Positions 33,593-46,246 of a DNA stretch of 64,000 nt are shown piece by piece; the stretch's first letter is position 1, and every line of letters begins with the position of its first letter. A model generated the notes under the pieces. It saw only the letters and a list, made by a program, of their open reading frames with translations. It ran no database searches and was not told where the DNA came from. The translations under genes and the position numbers were made by a program. The DNA is from Erodium maritimum (taxonomy: Eukaryota; Streptophyta; Magnoliopsida; Geraniales; Geraniaceae). The stretch lies in contig OY997589.1 of the NCBI GenBank assembly GCA_963921825.1, positions 22,279,482 through 22,343,481 on the forward strand, given 5' to 3'.

Positions 33593-34289
33593 AATGTCAT
33601 GACTGAGTTGTGAACTCTATAAAAAGGTTCTCGGAACCAAGTACTTTGCGGCCCGGTGGTGGTCGGGGACACATACATTGGTGAGAACGAAACAGTCCAC
33701 CAGTGAAGAACGACATTAATCCAAGAGACTCCGATTTCGATTAATGTTTGACAAAAACACCATGAGATAGGGACAAGACATACGATTATGAGTCCGCATA
33801 TTGTGGAGTTGTCACATCAATGAGTCATAGAAACAATGCATTGCGTTGAAATGAAAACAAGGTGAGGTGGCTGCTGAATGTTGTATTGAAGTGACTGTGA
33901 CTCTACTGGTACTACTACTAATATATAAAAAGAGGTGACCCTACTCACTGTGATTCACATATAGGGTCCGGATAGGAGTCATACAATTTCGACTATTGCT
34001 GTTCAGAATTGAGACAGAGGTGAACAACTGGTGACGGCAAACGAAACAAGCCAACTGGGGAGAGGACTTGAAAAGCCCATTCAGTATAACATGGCCCATC
34101 ACTATAACATCGTCCCACTTGAAAAGCCCAATAAGAGCTGTTCGTTCATTTTCTTACCTATAGGCTATAACTTTTTTTTGAAATGAAGAGACGTAGTTGT
34201 TTTTGTTTAGCGCAATGCTCCAACTTATAATAAAATTTTCAGGATCATAGATCTTAGCATTAAGAATTTAGTTCCGGACATCTGTACGT

Positions 34290-35949
34290 CAGGGGCGGAA
34301 TCAGGAATATAATTCAAGGTGTTCCATAAATAATTGTTAAATTTAATAATAAAAAATTAAATATAAACTATATTTATAAGAAAACTATATTATTTTGTGT
34401 TGTTCGTTCAATAATTCGTTTACATGTCCTCATGATTGATATTTAATTTACATAATATTAACTATGAAAGTAAAATACTTATCTAATTGTTGTCATATAA
34501 ATGGGCTTTCACTCAATGTATATGACTGTTTTTGCTCATTCTCCACTTTAAACATAGTTATTTCCTTCTCCTATCGAATCGAATAAAGAAATTTTTGAAA
34601 GAAACAAAATTTCTTATTAAAAAAGTGTTCAATTGGAAAAAAAATATTTTAATACCTAATCATTCATGTAGTTTTTTTTAGCGAAAGGCACTACTTGTAT
34701 TATTAATCCAAAGAAAAAGAGTCAGTACAAAGATAGGTCCCTTGAAATGCCTCTTTCCACAAACTCTGTAACAAATCGTCGGTGTCACAACCCAGCTTTA
34801 TAAAAACAATAAAGAAACAGAAATTCAGTAGTGTCGAGAACCACTGAAGATGGTGCATTCTTCATATAGTTTATAGGGATAATTGTCCAAAACTACCCTA
34901 AAGTTTCGTCCACAAACGAGTTGATGCACAAAGTTTTGTCCACGCTGTGTGGCTACCCTGAAGTTTTGTCCACACTTTTGTGGGTGCATTGAAGAAGTTT
35001 TGTCCACACTTCTATTCAATCCGGGAAGCAATGCCCAGAGGCCCCAGACCATCATTTTGAACAACCCTATTACGTCAAAACTAAAAAAGTCATGGACAAA
35101 ACTTCAGGGTAGCCACACAGCGTGGACAAAACTCTGTGCATCAACTCATTTATGGACGAAACTTTAGGGTAGTTTTGGACAATTATCCCTAGTTGATAAT
35201 ATATAGTAGACACTAAATTTTTGAAAACGAATAAAAACTACTTCATTGCTAATATTCATAAAAAAAATTGTATATGACCACAATTTAACTACTCCGCTTT
35301 ACATTTGACTTCTCAAATATAGCCTAATCAACGGTCGGATTGAAATCTACATGTTAAACTTTTTAATGTTTCGATATTTAATCAACAGTATTTATGATTG
35401 AAATATGAGATTTTTTTTAATATATTTGTAATACAGTGTTTAAAGTTTTAGTTACTAATTTAATTTTGATAATGTATCTTATTACTGTATGTATAAATTT
35501 TTGATGGATTAATACTTATTCAAGATAAGAATGTTTATGTTAAAGTTACACTTCATACTAGTATTTTAGTAAGAAAAAAGAAGCAACAGTTAGTTATAAA
35601 TGAAAGCTCAAACAAGCAAAAAAAAATCAGTTTACTAGTAATAAGTTAAAATAATGCGAGGAGAAGGTCAGACCCAAGCAATCAGTAAGAAAAGAGAACC
35701 AATAAATTATTAGGCCCGGGGGAGCAAAGACCAGACAAATAAATCATGAATAAAAACAAGGAGAAATAAAGGCCCAATTAATTACTAGGCCCAAGGGAGC
35801 AAAAATCAGTCAAAATATGAGGGTGTTCCACAGGAGAATCGAACGTATGTTACAAAAAAAATAAAGAAACAATTTTAACCACTATGCTAGTTTTCATTTT
35901 ATTTAGGGTGTTTCGTGGAACACCTTATACCCCTTTGGTTCCGCCCCTG
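34290..35949. mobile_element. Non-autonomous hAT element (1660 bp)
   Basis: Ends CAGGGGCGGAATC and (reverse complement of the right end) CAGGGGCGGAACC, with GGTGTTCCA further in on both sides. A perfect 8-bp duplication CTGTACGT lies at 34282-34289 and 35950-35957. TIR sequence and 8-bp duplication identify the hAT superfamily. There is no transposase ORF; the inside is AT-rich and hosts a LINE tail-like stretch (about 34668-34720, minus) and a MULE-type MITE. The perfect duplication suggests limited decay. Confidence 0.85.
34876..35189. mobile_element. Mutator-type MITE nested in the hAT element (314 bp)
   Basis: Terminal inverted repeats of about 98 bp are nearly perfect, starting GGGATAATTGTCCAAAACTA. 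Flanking 9-mers TAGTTTATA (34867-34875) and TAGTTGATA (35190-35198) match at 8 of 9, fitting a Mutator-like 9-bp duplication. TTTTGTCCAC words repeat along the arms. No ORF. Confidence 0.85.
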
Positions 35950-35957
35950 CTGTACGT

Positions 35958-38039
35958 GTAGCAGCGCTCTTGGACCTGAAAAAGTAACATACTTTGCATC
36001 GTAGACAAGAAAAAGAAACAGAAACCAAATAACACACATAAACGGATACATAAAACTACGGAGCTTGCGGTGCTAGTTCTTTTGAAACCCAAATCTTTCA
36101 CGGTGGGGCGTTCTGGTCTTGTCGGTCCGTCGTCTTGATTCGCCAAAATCATTTGTGATGTCTCTTCCACGGATGGGATTGCGTTTAGATGTGATTGGTA
36201 ATGTGGATCATGCGATGACGCAAACACCGAAGTCCCCCATAAGTTTCGCCCATAAAACAGCCTCCCCCACAAGGTTGGCTCATAACACGATTTCACTTGA
36301 ACGGGCAGTCCATAAATCGATTTCATCCAACATCAAAACTCAATTATGTCGACCCTAAATCAAGAAGCGGAGCAAGACAACTGCATAGGAGGAAGGAAAG
36401 ATAAAAAGTACATAAGAAACAAGAAACAAATAGGAGAGAGCCGACGTCGACGACGACAGCGGCTAAGGTCTTTGAGTTTCTTTTCCTTTACAGTTATAAA
36501 GCTTTTCGTATGGTGGAATGACTGCAATTAGTATTATCCCATAGGCTACAACTAAGGTGATGAGTTTCCAATGGTGAATGGAAAATTAAGTTATAAAATC
36601 AGATCTAACTCTCTCGTGTCTCGAGAGCAAACCCTAGCTCTAGTCTCTGCGACCATGGTGTTCCCTAGCCTTGACTTTATCGCCGAGACCACCACTGACA
36701 CTGCTGCAACCACTACCGGCTCTGTCATGTCTTCTCCGGTGCATCTTTCTCCCTCGAAGACCTCGCTCTTTGAGGGAGAAAGTTGTCTTTACAGTGTATA
36801 TTCTTATGCCATCACATGCGTATACTAGTAGTAGTAAATTATGCGATCATGAGATTCTAATTACAGTTTTTGTTTGTGTTCTGGTGTACTTACACTTGTT
36901 TGATGACATGTTGACAAAATGTTGATCTGAAACTTTCGTTGCTAGCTCCGATCAATCTCCAGCTGATAGTACCTATCAATCGCAATCTCTGGCTGGTAGT
37001 TCTGATCGATTCTAATCTACAACTGTGTGTCGTAGATTTCGAATTGACGGTCCGAGTTTCGTTATGTGAAGAATGAATCTCAAAATTACTTATATGGTGG
37101 CTGGTTGCGTATCTCTCAGTACAAAACAGGGAACTGGATAATTATGGTTCTCAGAATCGTGTTCAAAATAGGGAACTCGATATTTATATGACGACGAAAG
37201 AACGAATATACCCCTCGACAAGAACGCGTGTAAGTTCTGGACAGAGCTAATATTTCGTGTACAGTTCCTATCATAGGTTATCCGGTGATGTCCGCAATCC
37301 ACGACTGGGGATAATAATCGCATGATCGCATTGTGTATTAAAATCGTAACCGATACCATCCCTATATATTTATAAAGTATTTTGCTAATAAGTGGTAAGA
37401 ACACAAGAAAATCATTAATTTCCTTTCTCTTCATTTTGATGAATGGATATAAATATATATCATATGCAAAGAAAAGAAAGGACAAGGAAAAGAAGAGACC
37501 CGCGCCAGCATGTAGTAAAGATGAAAATGTGTAAGCATGCATGTACTGTATATCTACATGTCTTCACAGCTTGTACTTCTACTTTCTTTTTTATTTTCCC
37601 TAAAGTACATAAAGAGAAGAAGCAAAATGCTTTATAATCTAATTATTTGTTAAATTCAAAAACATTTACTTATACTAATAAAATTCAAAAATTGGCATCT
37701 ACATTCTGCACAAAGAACAATTATCCTCTTGGTCGATCGTGACCGTAAACGTGGCATCTCGGCTAACATTTTCGGGAACAACATCCCTATGGGTCCCACC
37801 TCTGAGCCCTTGCACATATTTTTTGACCATCACGGCTACACCCGAGGCTTGAATCAATCCAACGGCCAATAACCCATCGTCTTTGTTTGTCACTCACGTG
37901 TCCTGATCTAGTGGTGTGGTGCTTTTGGGTTCGGGTGTGAGTGGTTAGACGGTAGCATTGCCAAATGTTAAAAGAAATGGAAAGATTTAAGTGTGAACTC
38001 TGGAGTGAACTGTAGGAGAAGGCTATGTGTTACCATCTG
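35958..38039. other. Intergenic; possible LINE-like leader at 36590-36800
   Basis: No convincing gene. GAGAGCAAACCCTAGCTCTAG at 36620-36640 followed by ATGGTGTTCCC resembles the leader of the RT-less LINE-like units, but no tail or duplication was found. TCACTCACGTGTCC at about 37891 contains a G-box-like CACGTG and could belong to the promoter of the downstream protease gene. Confidence 0.3.
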
Positions 38040-38151
38040 TGGAATCAAAGAATCTTTTTGTAGAAGAAGAGTGGAAGGTCAAGGAGAAGGAGCTGGTGGT
38101 GGCTGTGTACGTGGGTTTTGCTCAGATTTGGCTCTTCTCTTGCATGAGGTA
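38040..38151 (+). other. Possible 5' UTR exon of the ubiquitin protease gene
   Basis: A purine-rich stretch ending GCATGAG|GTATGATTG offers a good 5' splice site. The T-rich 1.1 kb that follows up to 39300 lacks ORFs and ends with acceptor candidates (CTTTAG, GATATCAG) shortly before the coding ATG at 39364. A leader intron is common in plant genes, but without transcripts this is inference. Confidence 0.3.
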
Positions 38152-39363
38152 TGATTGAGAAGAAGAAACTTGACTTTTGGTTGTTGTTCTTGTGATGATT
38201 TGGACATTTCTATTTACGGGTTTGGCACTTGAATCTCATATTGGAAGTGTTTTTTTTCATGTGGGTTTTATGCATTCGATCTTATTGTCCGAACATTTGA
38301 CTATAATAAGTTTATTGAGCTGCATTTTGTGGGAAAGGAGAGTTCTGTTGTGCTGGATTTAATGAGTTAGTCATTAAGCATATTGTTGTGAATGTCTTCT
38401 GGGGAAATGTAATGGACCCTCAGAAAATGGTGGTAGTGCAACAACAATTTATGATTAAGATTTTAGATAAGGAAAGGTACGGCTAGGAGCTAGGTTGCTC
38501 CTATGTTGTGTTTGGCTCAAATCTGGTCTTTGATTGAAGAAGGTGTGTTTGTGGTGTAAAAAAAAATATTTTAGGTTTTAGGGGAAGCTTCTTATGCTCT
38601 TTTGTGTACTATGCTAGGTGAGAATAGCACTAAAACCATTGGTTCAAGCACAGCTTTGTGGAATTTATGGGATGGGTTTTTATTATATTCTATTATTGGT
38701 AAATGATTTGGTTGAATGGATGGATTTTTTCCTGTACATTGCTTATTTGGTCTTTCACCAAAAATTCAGTAGGGTGTTTCGTTTCTGTATGTAGCATATA
38801 AATTATGTGTTTGGGAAGGGTGGGCTATCTGAATAGAAGATTTATTGTGAGCTGTTAGTTGAGAGACAATGAAGATAGAACAAGTCACATGGATTTTCAT
38901 GTATTGCTCTAGTCTAGGTTTTTGAGAGGGAAAATAGGGTCAAAGTGATACGTTTCTTTTAACTCTTTAGTGCAGTCCCGTTTTGCACACTGGCCCCGAT
39001 AAAATATTTCCCCTCAACAATTAAAAGTATGACTTGCAGATTGCTTCTTGCCTCTATTAAGTTTTAATTGGGGGTACATTTACGTTTTTTCCGTGTTATG
39101 TAAGGGCTTAGTGATTCAAACTGACTTGTATATATATTCATATTCGTATGTCTATGCACTTGACTTAATCTATGTCATTATCATTTTTCCCTCTATTCTT
39201 GAAAGAAAGTTACAAATTTGAGAACATCACAGATTTGAATGATCAAGCATGTGTTGTGGGTCTGTCTCTGCATGGTGTAATTGCCTGGACTTGAAACTTT
39301 AGGATATCAGCTTCCGGGTAGTGATTCTGAGAGGAAATTGGACATGAGAATGCTGGTGGGGAC

Positions 39364-42300
39364 ATGCTCGAGCCAAGGGAAGCTGACATACCTGCCCTGT
39401 TTCTGGTCTTGGTTGTGCTTCCTTTGGTTGCTTATATCTTACTTGGGAGATGGACTGATGGTGCAAAGAAGAGAGAGAGGGTAAGTCTGCTTGCCCAACT
39501 GGCTGCTGAAGAAGCTTTTAGGGCGGAGTCAATGGCTACTGCCACTGTTATCCCTCTTGTGTCTTCTTCAAATAATGGACACCGTGAGTGTGCCAGATGC
39601 TTTAGTCCAGCTACAACTCGCTGCTCCCGATGCAAGTCTGTTAGATACTGGTATGTGTTATTCCTTGTTTATTAGCACAATTATTGTTGGAGAGTGAGAT
39701 TGTATTGATATCAGAGGGTTATATTAGTTCAGGTTTGAAAGAAGAAAAAAAAACTAATGGTCAACTCGTAAGGCTTATCTTTATTACTGTATCTATAATC
39801 TTTTTACAGATTTTATCTCTAGCATTTGGCATACACATGTAGGGCCTAATCTAATTAAAAATTGAAGATGGACTATTCTCTTCATGATACAAGAGCCTGT
39901 TTTACTACATTGCTTAAGGAAGTTAGTCTAGCTGAAGTAGTGAAGCTGGGGTTGTAGACGATATAGCAGTGACCACTGATAATGGTAACGCCAATTGAAA
40001 GAGATACATGGCTCACTAAAATAGGAATGCGAAGCGTTATTTCTAAGATGTAGTCATTTATGATTACTAGTGAAAGGGTCAGGTCATGAATGCTTATCAT
40101 GCTTGCGTACATGTCAAAAATTGAACTTTATGTCAATATATATCGAAGTAGTTATGTACTAGAGCTCAGAAATGAAATATATGTTCCTTACTCAAACACA
40201 TATTCTATGTACCTGTGTTGCACAACCTTGAGAGTTTCTCAATTTTCTCATCGTTGCCTTGTTGCTATTCAGTTCTGGCAAGTGCCAGATAATGCACTGG
40301 AGGGAAGTTCACAAGAAAGAGTGCCAGCAGTTAGACTACTCCAGCTCCCCCTCATCTCCTAGGTCTGTCTTAGTAGAAGAGTCCTTTCATGACAGTGCAT
40401 TACTCGATAATAGTTCAAACTCACACCTTTTGGGGTACAATGGCAAACCCATTGTGATGGAAAAGGCTCCTTTGGATAATTTAACTCATCCTTTCATGAG
40501 TGTTGGTACTGCTGCTTCAACTGCTTGCTCAGAAATTGATACCTCTCAAGTGTCCATGCCGGAGAGAAGAACTAAAGAAAAGCGGGTTGTGCGAAAATCA
40601 TATAGAGACATGTCAAGAAGAGAAGATGGAACTGTACTTGATTCTTCAGAATGTATTGCCGGGACTGGAATTAATGGTTTGGTCTCGTCAAATCTCATCG
40701 CAACTAAGGAAGCATATAAAAGGCATAAGGTATGTCCTTGTAATTTTCTGTGTAGTATCTAGTAAGCACATCCCTAACTTCCTCATGGTTTCCTTTCTTC
40801 ATGTTTGCCTCAGCTACGAAATGATGGCTCTCTTTTACGAGAAGAAGAAACATCAAGAAGACTCAGCATTGGCAACTCTGCTAAAGATGTTAATGGTTAT
40901 GCCAAATTAAGGAGTACAATGAATGAGAATTATAAGTATCAAAGCTTACATGGGAACCCTGTTGAACCAAATAACAACCGTGGGAGCTCATTAAATGAGA
41001 AAGATGCACACAAGGCTGGGATCAGATTTATTCTTGATGAAGGCAATTTAATTAAATGCAGGAGAATTTCAAATGATGAAACTGTGGAGCTTAATCACTC
41101 TTCTGAAGCAATAAGTTTAAATAGTAAAAATGGTTTGCATCTCCCTGGAAGCAAAACTTCAATATCCCCAAAGTCATCAGCCTTAGAATCAGGTGAACTT
41201 TTTTGCTCAGAAGCAGAGGGCGAGGGTCATATTGTTGATGCATCAAGTAAGTTTAGTTTATGTGTGATTACAATATTTGATGTGCATCTTCCATATTCTG
41301 TAACTTTATATTTTTATTTGTAACACAGAAATTGCTGGATCAAGATGGAGTCCTCATGCTGATGGAAGCAATTGTGCTGCGAGCACGGGGATTATGAAGA
41401 TGATGGGTTCGACGAAGCCAGCAAAACCTTCTAGGCATGTAGCACCAGAAACTTTTGGTGTTAGACATAAGAAAATGAAGGTTAGTTCCCAACATTAGCC
41501 CATATTTGGTTTCCTAATGCACATTTTTTGGCGCCAAACATATAATTCTATTGGACCTTTAGTTGTAAACAAAATTCTAATTTGTGATCTGTTTTTCTGC
41601 TGTTGTAGATGCTATTTCCTTATGAAGATTTTCTTAAGATGTTTCAATGTGAAGTCTTCAACTTAATGCCTAGAGGCCTGATGAATTGTGGGAACAGGTA
41701 ATTCATTTCTACAATTCTACTCTGTAATCTGTTTATCAAAATTAAGGCCTTTGGACAGGTTGAAAGAAATAAAAAACTTTTGATTAGGGATGTAGCTAAT
41801 ATATTATGAAAGTAGAGATTGAATCTAACAGAAGTCGATCAAAAAATAAAAATAATCTCACATAACGTTACAATGTTTTTACTTATCATGGATTGTTACA
41901 GTTTATTGAAATGAAAATGTTTTTTTTGCAGTTGCTATGCCAATGCCGTGATGCAATGCCTAACGTGCACTAAGCCTCTCATCATCTACTTGCTCCATAG
42001 ATCACACTCAAGATCATGTACTAGTTTTCTCTACTATCCTCTCTATTTATTTGATCTAAACAGTACACAGATGACAACAATGAACGTGATGTTTCCTAAT
42101 CTTTTGTTTCTGTGGTAGGTTGTGTAAGAGGTTGGTGTCTCATGTGTGAACTTGAGCAACATATTATGATGTTAGGAGAGGGTAGGGGTCCTCTCTCTCT
42201 GAGCAGAATTCTCTCTCATATGCAGAGTACAAATTGCCAGATTGGCAATGGTAGCCAGGAAGATGCACATGAATTTCTAAGGTTTTTAATGATTTTCTTG

Positions 42301-44088
42301 CCACTCCTTACCGTTTTTTCCTACTTATTATTGGGTTTTTATATTCTTTGTGATTGTAGAGGTGTAATTGAATTGTCAGAATGTTTCAGCTTCCTTGTCC
42401 AATTCCTCATGTATTACATTACTGTTTGTTTTTTCAGGCTTCTTATTGCATCTATGCAGGCCATATGCTTGGAGGTATTGGGTGGTGAGAATAAAGTAGA
42501 CCCCAGATTACAGGAAACAACTTTCATACAACACACTTTTGGTGGGCGCCTTAGATCAAAGGTGATTATATCTTGTCCAATGTTTCATAATGATATTGCC
42601 TTCAATCTCGTTTTTATGCTCATAATGATAATGACTTAAATCAATATCAACACAACAGGTCAAGTGTCTGGTATGTCATCATGAATCTGAACGATATGAA
42701 AACATCATGGATCTTACATTAGAGATATACGGCTGGGTTGAGTCACTAGAAGATGCATTGACTCAGTTTACCACCCCCGAAGATTTGGATGGTGAAAACA
42801 TGTACAGATGTGGAAGGTTTGATTAACTAACTATTCTAAGTGCTTGAGTCCTACTTCTTATGGGTTCTTGGAGCTGTTCAGTCTTTTCATCTCAAATATC
42901 TTCTCTGGTATATTTTGATGCAAGGTGCGCTATGTATGTTCGAGCAAGGAAGCAACTCAGCATACACAAGGCACCAAATGTTTTGACCATTGTCTTAAAG
43001 AGATTTCAGGTGCTACGTTTGATTAAGTTATTCATATGTGATCCTAATTGTATGCTGAAAATTAATGGGTGATACACTTTCAAAGTGTTTTTGATGTATA
43101 ATAATAGTTGATTTTTATATCATAGCACCTTCTAACTTTACCTGTATGCCACATCAGGAGGGAAGATATGGAAAAATTAATAAATGGATCACCTTTCCCG
43201 ACATGCTGGATATGATTCCATTTATGACTGGAACGAATGACATGCCTCCACTTTACTTGCTTTATGCTGTTGTTGTACATTTGGATACACTTAATGCATC
43301 CTTTTCTGGACATTATGTATCATATGTGAAAGATTTGCATGGCAATTGGTTCAGAATAGATGACACCGAGGTAAATAAGTGTAAACATATTTTGTTTGTT
43401 TTGAAGAACTAGGACCCTGAAGTTTGTGGGTTTTGCTTTGTTAACAGGTCCAGCAGGTGCCTATGAGCCAAGTGATGTCTGAAGGAGCATACATCTTATT
43501 TTACATGAGGTATGCATCTCTTTTGACAATAAAGAACAAAGATTGTATTTATTTTAATGACATTCTGTGAGGACCAGGTCTTCCCCCCGCACCCAACGAG
43601 CTCTTTCGAGTAAAGCTAATAGGCAGCAAGCTCCTGCATCTGCAAGACACTGCACTTTAAAGGTTACAAGACCCGATCAAGTCAAGCACAGCATTGACTT
43701 TGTTTGTGCAGAGCCTTCAGGAGACGACATTCTTAGGAGGACCATGAACAGATCCAAAGCAGTGAGCATGGAGTTCTCTGATGCCACATCAAGTGACTGG
43801 TCTCTTTTTACCAGTTCAGATGAGGCCTCTTTCACAACTGAGAGCACCAGGGATTCTTTCAGTACCGTTGATTATGCTGATGCGTGCAAGGATCCAATAA
43901 CCGTCTCCTGCAGAATGGCGTCAACCAGTAGGCCACAGACCCGGTTTGTTTCAGAAGAGAAGGGGTATGTTTCAACTTCTTACTCATCAAACCAACCTCT
44001 TGACAACAGAGTGCAAAAAGGAGACAGGTCTCGTAGCGTTAAAGAGTCATTCCTAACACATGATATATTTTCTAACTTCAGTGCTTAG
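39364..44088 (+). CDS. UBP16: Ubiquitin carboxyl-terminal hydrolase, MYND type (UBP15/16-like), 13 exons
   Basis: A cysteine protease that removes ubiquitin from proteins. Exons: 39364-39650, 40273-40729, 40814-41246, 41329-41480, 41609-41697, 41932-42017, 42119-42281, 42438-42561, 42659-42816, 42925-43009, 43158-43370, 43448-43509, 43578-44088. All are GT-AG and in phase, giving 939 residues (UBP16 is about 1000). An N-terminal membrane segment lies at about 10-28. The MYND zinc finger is C76, C79, C87, C90, C96, C100, H109, C113. A low-complexity linker follows to about 440. The USP domain is at about 444-765: catalytic C474 in NCGNSCYAN, H730 in SFSGHYVSY, D746/D747 in WFRIDD, and a structural zinc pair CLVC...CGRC. 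A serine-rich tail follows. The chosen ATG gives the membrane anchor typical of the group. Intact. UBP15 versus UBP16 is not certain. Confidence 0.93.
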
Positions 44089-44110
44089 CTTAGCTTAGCT
44101 TAGCTTAGCT
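44078..44110. repeat. Microsatellite (TTAGC)n at the UBP stop codon
   Basis: About six TTAGC units begin within the last codons: the TAG stop at 44086-44088 is part of the first unit. Extra units would fall in the 3' UTR and leave the protein unchanged. Confidence 0.85.
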
Positions 44111-44307
44111 AGTTGGTGACATGTTGAAACATCCTAGGAAAGGAGCAACATTGTTGGTATTTTTGAAAATTAATGTTATCAATTGTAAAGTTAACCCCTT
44201 TTCTTTTAGCATACTCTAGAGATGAAACTTTTATTTACTAGGTTGAGAACAAAAAGGATTACATTACACATGAGACTATAGGAACTAGTACTAGGTAGCA
44301 TGGTCTG

Positions 44308-45052
44308 TTACATGTCACCATCTTCCATGTGAAACGTCATCCAGATCTCATTGACTCTGTTCTCGAACTCGAAGGGAGAGTTGTACTGAGCTACAGTGTA
44401 GACAGAGGTGTCCTTTCCGTGGGCTTTCTGGATGGCGTCGGACCAGGGAGTTCCGGCGAGGCTGGAGTGTAAGGCTGCAGCTTGAACTCCGACATCCTCG
44501 TCGTGCACGAATCCATGGAACTGCCTGACGGCCACGTAGGTGGATGTCCAAGTCTGGGCATGGAGGCCTTTGGCCGGAGGCGGGTGGGGCTGGTTGAGTT
44601 TGGGGACGTAGAAGCTGACCACAAACGAGGAGGCGCAGAAGGGTCCGTCGCTCGGGGACACCTCCGTCAGGACAGGTGCGGTCATCTCTATTTGCTCCTG
44701 GTCCTTGTTCTTCCCCTGAATGTAGTCGAACAACCTATGCAACCAAATAAATCTTCATAAGCATAATCGAAAATTAAAGTGAAATTGCAAAGTCCAAGTA
44801 ACGAGGTTGAAAGTGAAGGTGTTACTGTAAGAAGCCGGTTCTGGTGGCAGCAACGAGAGAGATGTCTTGGATGGGGGAGGTGGACATCCACACGGCGGAG
44901 TTGTAGCGGCGGATCTCATAGCCGTTCCCGGAATGGACCAATTGGTAACTTGGGCACTCAATGCGGCTGCAGGACGGTGGCTCGGCCGCGTGTGACCAGA
45001 TACCCAAATTGGCAATGGAGAGGAGGAGGCTCAGTAGCTTCAAACCAGCCAT
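44308..45052 (-). CDS. SOUL heme-binding family protein, 2 exons
   Basis: A member of the SOUL/HBP family, small proteins that bind heme and other tetrapyrroles. Exons (minus): 44826-45052 and 44308-44734, GT-AG intron, 217 residues. A hydrophobic N terminus MAGLKLLSLLLSIANLGIWS looks like a signal peptide cut near SHA-A (about 22), so it is probably secreted or vacuolar. Family text: CPSYQLVHSGNGYEIRRYNSAVW, then after the splice junction LFDYIQGKN, IEMTAPVLTEV, SFYVPKLNQ, VAVRQFHGF, and a C-terminal PFEFENRVNEIWM. A further in-frame ATG at 45106 would put extra residues before the signal peptide, so 45052 is preferred. It faces the UBP gene tail to tail with 219 bp between stops. No break is seen. 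Confidence 0.92.
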
Positions 45053-45649
45053 TGAAATTGAGTATTGATTGATGAGATGAATGAAGAAGCTGTTGATGAG
45101 GTCCACACATTTATAAGAGTTTTTGTGTGGTGGGAGAGCTTACTTTTTTAGGAAGACGATAAAGCCCTTTCGTTGCTTGTCTATTTACGTAGAATTATGA
45201 ACAACTTGAGGAGAGACTTTTTTGTTGTCATTGATCGTGTTCTCTTCTGTTAGTCTTGAACGATGGTTGATTCAAATATAAAATTGCTATTGAAAGTATT
45301 TTTGATGGTATAAATTTGTTTAAGATATCTTGTTATCAAATTAAATAATGTTTATCAGGATTTTGGGGAAAATGGCGTTGTTGCAATTCTTGGTAGTTAT
45401 GTTGACCCTTAAGGAATGTGAACAAAAGGCATACATGATAACACGTGGTGGTAATGCTATCTAAATTTGTGGACCATAAAAAGCTATTTGTTTCCTTTGA
45501 TAGTTTGTTGTTTTGTGAATTAAAGGCCATTATTTACAACAACAAGAAGAAAAAAAATGAGTGCCATCTATCTTCCAAAAAACACTACTCCAAAATCTTA
45601 TTTTTGTTTTGGTTTGTTTCATTTTAATAACTTAGTTGGATCTTCTTTT
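45053..45649. other. Upstream flank of SOUL gene; no gene seen
   Basis: AT-rich. ACATTTATAAGAG at about 45105-45118 reads TATAAAT on the minus strand, a plausible TATA box 55-60 bp upstream of the SOUL ATG. Confidence 0.45.
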
Positions 45650-46170
45650 CTTGGCAACTAGAAAAAAGCATTAATGTCAAATACAATAGTAAGACCATAG
45701 CTTTGGGTTATCCGGGCCCTCTATAGGTGATTCAGTGTTTTTGTCCCGTAGAAAGAGTCTAAATTTCATCTTAAACAAATACGAAGAGGTCCAACATTCT
45801 ACCATCAAAACAAACAAAATCCAAACTAACAAATACGAAACTAAATCTAACAAACTGAAACAATAACAAAATTAATAAACCTGCATTGCTTCTAAACTCC
45901 TCCCAGGATAGCGAAGCAAGACCCGTCCTGGGTCTTGGGGGGATAGGACATCCAGGCCCCATCGTCCCAACCTGAGGTCCGATTATGGATCCTAACGGGA
46001 CTGTTTAGTATCCCTCGCCTCCTAGTCATCATTGTACTCCTCGTCCCTAATTGATGGATAAGGCCAATAACTACCTCGTCATTGTCATCCGGTTCTTCCT
46101 TAAGGGACAATGCCTCTATGTGGTGCTGAATCTCCACAATGGAGCCTGGTGCAAAACGAGACTCCCCACT
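45650..46170 (-). mobile_element. LINE-like fragment (3' part)
   Basis: On the minus strand an open frame (46203 down to 45892) passes into TTTCAGTTTGTTAGATTTAG and ends ATTGTATTTGACATTAATGC with a T/A-rich tail, like the RT-less units. No RT. The plastid-derived piece lies at its upper end. Extent and identity are inferred from tail style only. Confidence 0.35.
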
Positions 46171-46172
46171 AA

Positions 46173-46188
46173 GCATCCATGGTTGAAT

Positions 46189-46222
<34 letters not shown>

Positions 46223-46246
46223 TAGGTTCAATTCCTACTAGATGCA
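46173..46246 (+). tRNA. trnI-CAU: Nuclear copy of plastid trnI-CAU (NUPT), probably not functional
   Basis: 74 nt that I recognise as the plastid isoleucine tRNA with CAU anticodon: GCATCCATGG...GCGCCCAACTCATAATTGGC...GGTTCAATTCC...GATGCA. The anticodon loop CTCATAA and T loop TTCAATT are intact. From memory, the plastid gene has GGCTGAATGG and CTGGATGC where this copy has GGTTGAATGG and CTAGATGC. These C-to-T and G-to-A changes spoil one acceptor-stem pair (C opposite A) and fit cytosine methylation decay in the nucleus. The next about 20 bases (CGCCAATGGGACCCTCCAA) also look plastid-derived. Confidence 0.85.

Noticed and set aside
35925-36326. 133-codon minus-strand ORF
   Set aside because: It begins outside and ends inside the hAT element terminus and shows no domain.
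46173-46246. A functional nuclear tRNA gene
   Set aside because: Sequence is of plastid type with a CAU anticodon that needs plastid-specific lysidine modification, and one acceptor-stem pair is lost.
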